A program made the translations under genes and the position numbers. DNA of 64,000 bases, from assembly GCF_009720365.1 (NCBI RefSeq), contig NZ_ML769318.1:62001-126000 (forward strand). Direction: 5' to 3'. A model generated the notes under the pieces. It did no database searches, was not told where the DNA came from, and saw only the letters and a list, made by a program, of their open reading frames with translations. This stretch comes from Catellatospora paridis. GTDB taxonomy: Bacteria > Actinomycetota > Actinomycetes > Mycobacteriales > Micromonosporaceae. This document shows positions 63,359-64,000 of this stretch, piece by piece. The stretch's first letter is position 1. Each line of letters begins with the position of its first letter.

Positions 63359-64000
63359 ACCGCCAGCTCGCCATGTTCTCCGCCGAGTCGGCCCGCCCCT
63401 CGGCGTACGACCTCGCGGGCCTGCTCATCGGGCCGGGCCAGGTGACCCGGATGGGCGGCACGGCACGGGTGTCGGTGGTGGTCGACGCGGCCTGGCGGGT
63501 GCACGCGCTGGCCGCCGAGTTCACCGCGCGCGGGCTGGAGACGAGCTGGGAGCCGGCCGCGATCGACGGCCACTTCGGGGTGCGCACCGCCTACACCGGG
63601 ATGCTGGCGCCGCTGGCCGAAGCGTGGCTGCGGGGCTCCGGCAAGCGCCCGCCCGCCGGATTCGCGCTCGACGGCGCGCGGCTGCGGCTGTGGTTCGCGG
63701 CGGCGGGCTCGGTCGATCCGGAGGGCGACGGCGCGGTGCTGCGGCTGGGCGGCAACGACGAGCACTGCGCGGCCCCAGCGCTGCGCGCCTTCACCGCGCT
63801 GGCCTGCATGGCCGAGTTGGGACGGGGGCCGGTGCTGCGGATCGCCGGGCGGCGCCGGGTGGCCCGCCTTCGTGAGCTGGTCGGTGAGCGCCCGGCCATG
63901 GCCCCGCTGGGCGCGTGGCCCGGCGACCAGCCGGTCGGCGAGGAGAGCGGCGACGAGCCGAACCCCGCGGACCAGGAGCAGGCGCGTCCGGTGCGGACGG
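63349..64000 (+). CDS. Conserved actinobacterial protein of unknown function (partial)
   Basis: A frame open to the right edge (217 codons seen) starting with GTG 63349 inside the lipoprotein gene. The N terminus SLNRQLAMFSAESARPSAYD and GPGQVTRMGGTARVSVVVDA are, as far as I recall, typical of a hypothetical protein found near topA in actinobacteria. It continues as an alpha/beta domain and a charged tail (GEESGDEPNPADQEQARP). The function is unknown; the 3' end is missing. Confidence 0.72.
   Translation, partial: MSLNRQLAMFSAESARPSAYDLAGLLIGPGQVTRMGGTARVSVVVDAAWRVHALAAEFTARGLETSWEPAAIDGHFGVRTAYTGMLAPLAEAWLRGSGKRPPAGFALDGARLRLWFAAAGSVDPEGDGAVLRLGGNDEHCAAPALRAFTALACMAELGRGPVLRIAGRRRVARLRELVGERPAMAPLGAWPGDQPVGEESGDEPNPADQEQARPVRT

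Overview
The window is high-GC DNA from a filamentous-type actinobacterium. The gene content fits the Micromonosporaceae (Actinoplanes/Catellatospora-like): a futalosine menaquinone gene beside a complete nuoA-N operon, a type VII secretion locus with eccE, a 6C RNA next to ssd, and a tad pilus operon. The family assignment is inference from gene content and synteny, not from a database search.

Layout. 1-2.7 kb: the tail of a phenylacetyl-CoA epoxidase operon (paaB-paaE; paaA would lie off the left edge). 2.7-24.2 kb: a respiratory block with mqnC (menaquinone nucleus), a surface protein, menG (menaquinone methylation), menJ (side-chain reduction), all 14 NADH:quinone oxidoreductase genes nuoA-N, and a polyprenyl diphosphate synthase that could supply the quinone tail. 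An iron-box-like site lies before menJ. 24.4-29.5 kb: an IclR regulator, a VOC protein, a PhoX phosphatase behind PHO-box-like repeats, a RarD-type transporter and a small holin-like membrane protein. 29.6-37.8 kb: a type VII (ESX) secretion locus with eccE, eccB, two WXG100 genes, a mycosin and a two-domain SseB protein with a small partner; eccC and eccD are not in the window. 37.8-43.8 kb: an alpha/beta hydrolase without its nucleophile, NhaA, a C45-type N-terminal nucleophile hydrolase and a secreted M6 metalloprotease.

43.9-47.5 kb is the most unusual part. It holds two paralogous six-cysteine secreted proteins, a LuxR-type regulator, a decayed second copy of that regulator, and three copies of a GATTGCA-N6-TGCAAYC palindrome, two of which precede possible short non-coding transcripts that end at strong hairpins. 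47.5-51.5 kb: acetyl-CoA synthetase, a degenerate Fic-like protein and an HAD-IB hydrolase. 51.6-56.7 kb: 6C RNA, ssd, tadA, a fused tadB-tadC, a pilin with a long leader, and two TadE-like proteins. 56.7-64 kb: a DUF1998 helicase, an anti-sigma antagonist/ATPase pair, a proton-pumping pyrophosphatase, a lipoprotein and a conserved gene that runs off the right edge.

Several monocistronic genes have no Shine-Dalgarno sequence but carry a TANNNT or CASAGT hexamer 6-8 nt before the start codon, which suggests leaderless transcripts. Operon-internal genes mostly use ATGA/GTGA overlaps. No tRNA, rRNA, CRISPR array or intact transposon was seen.
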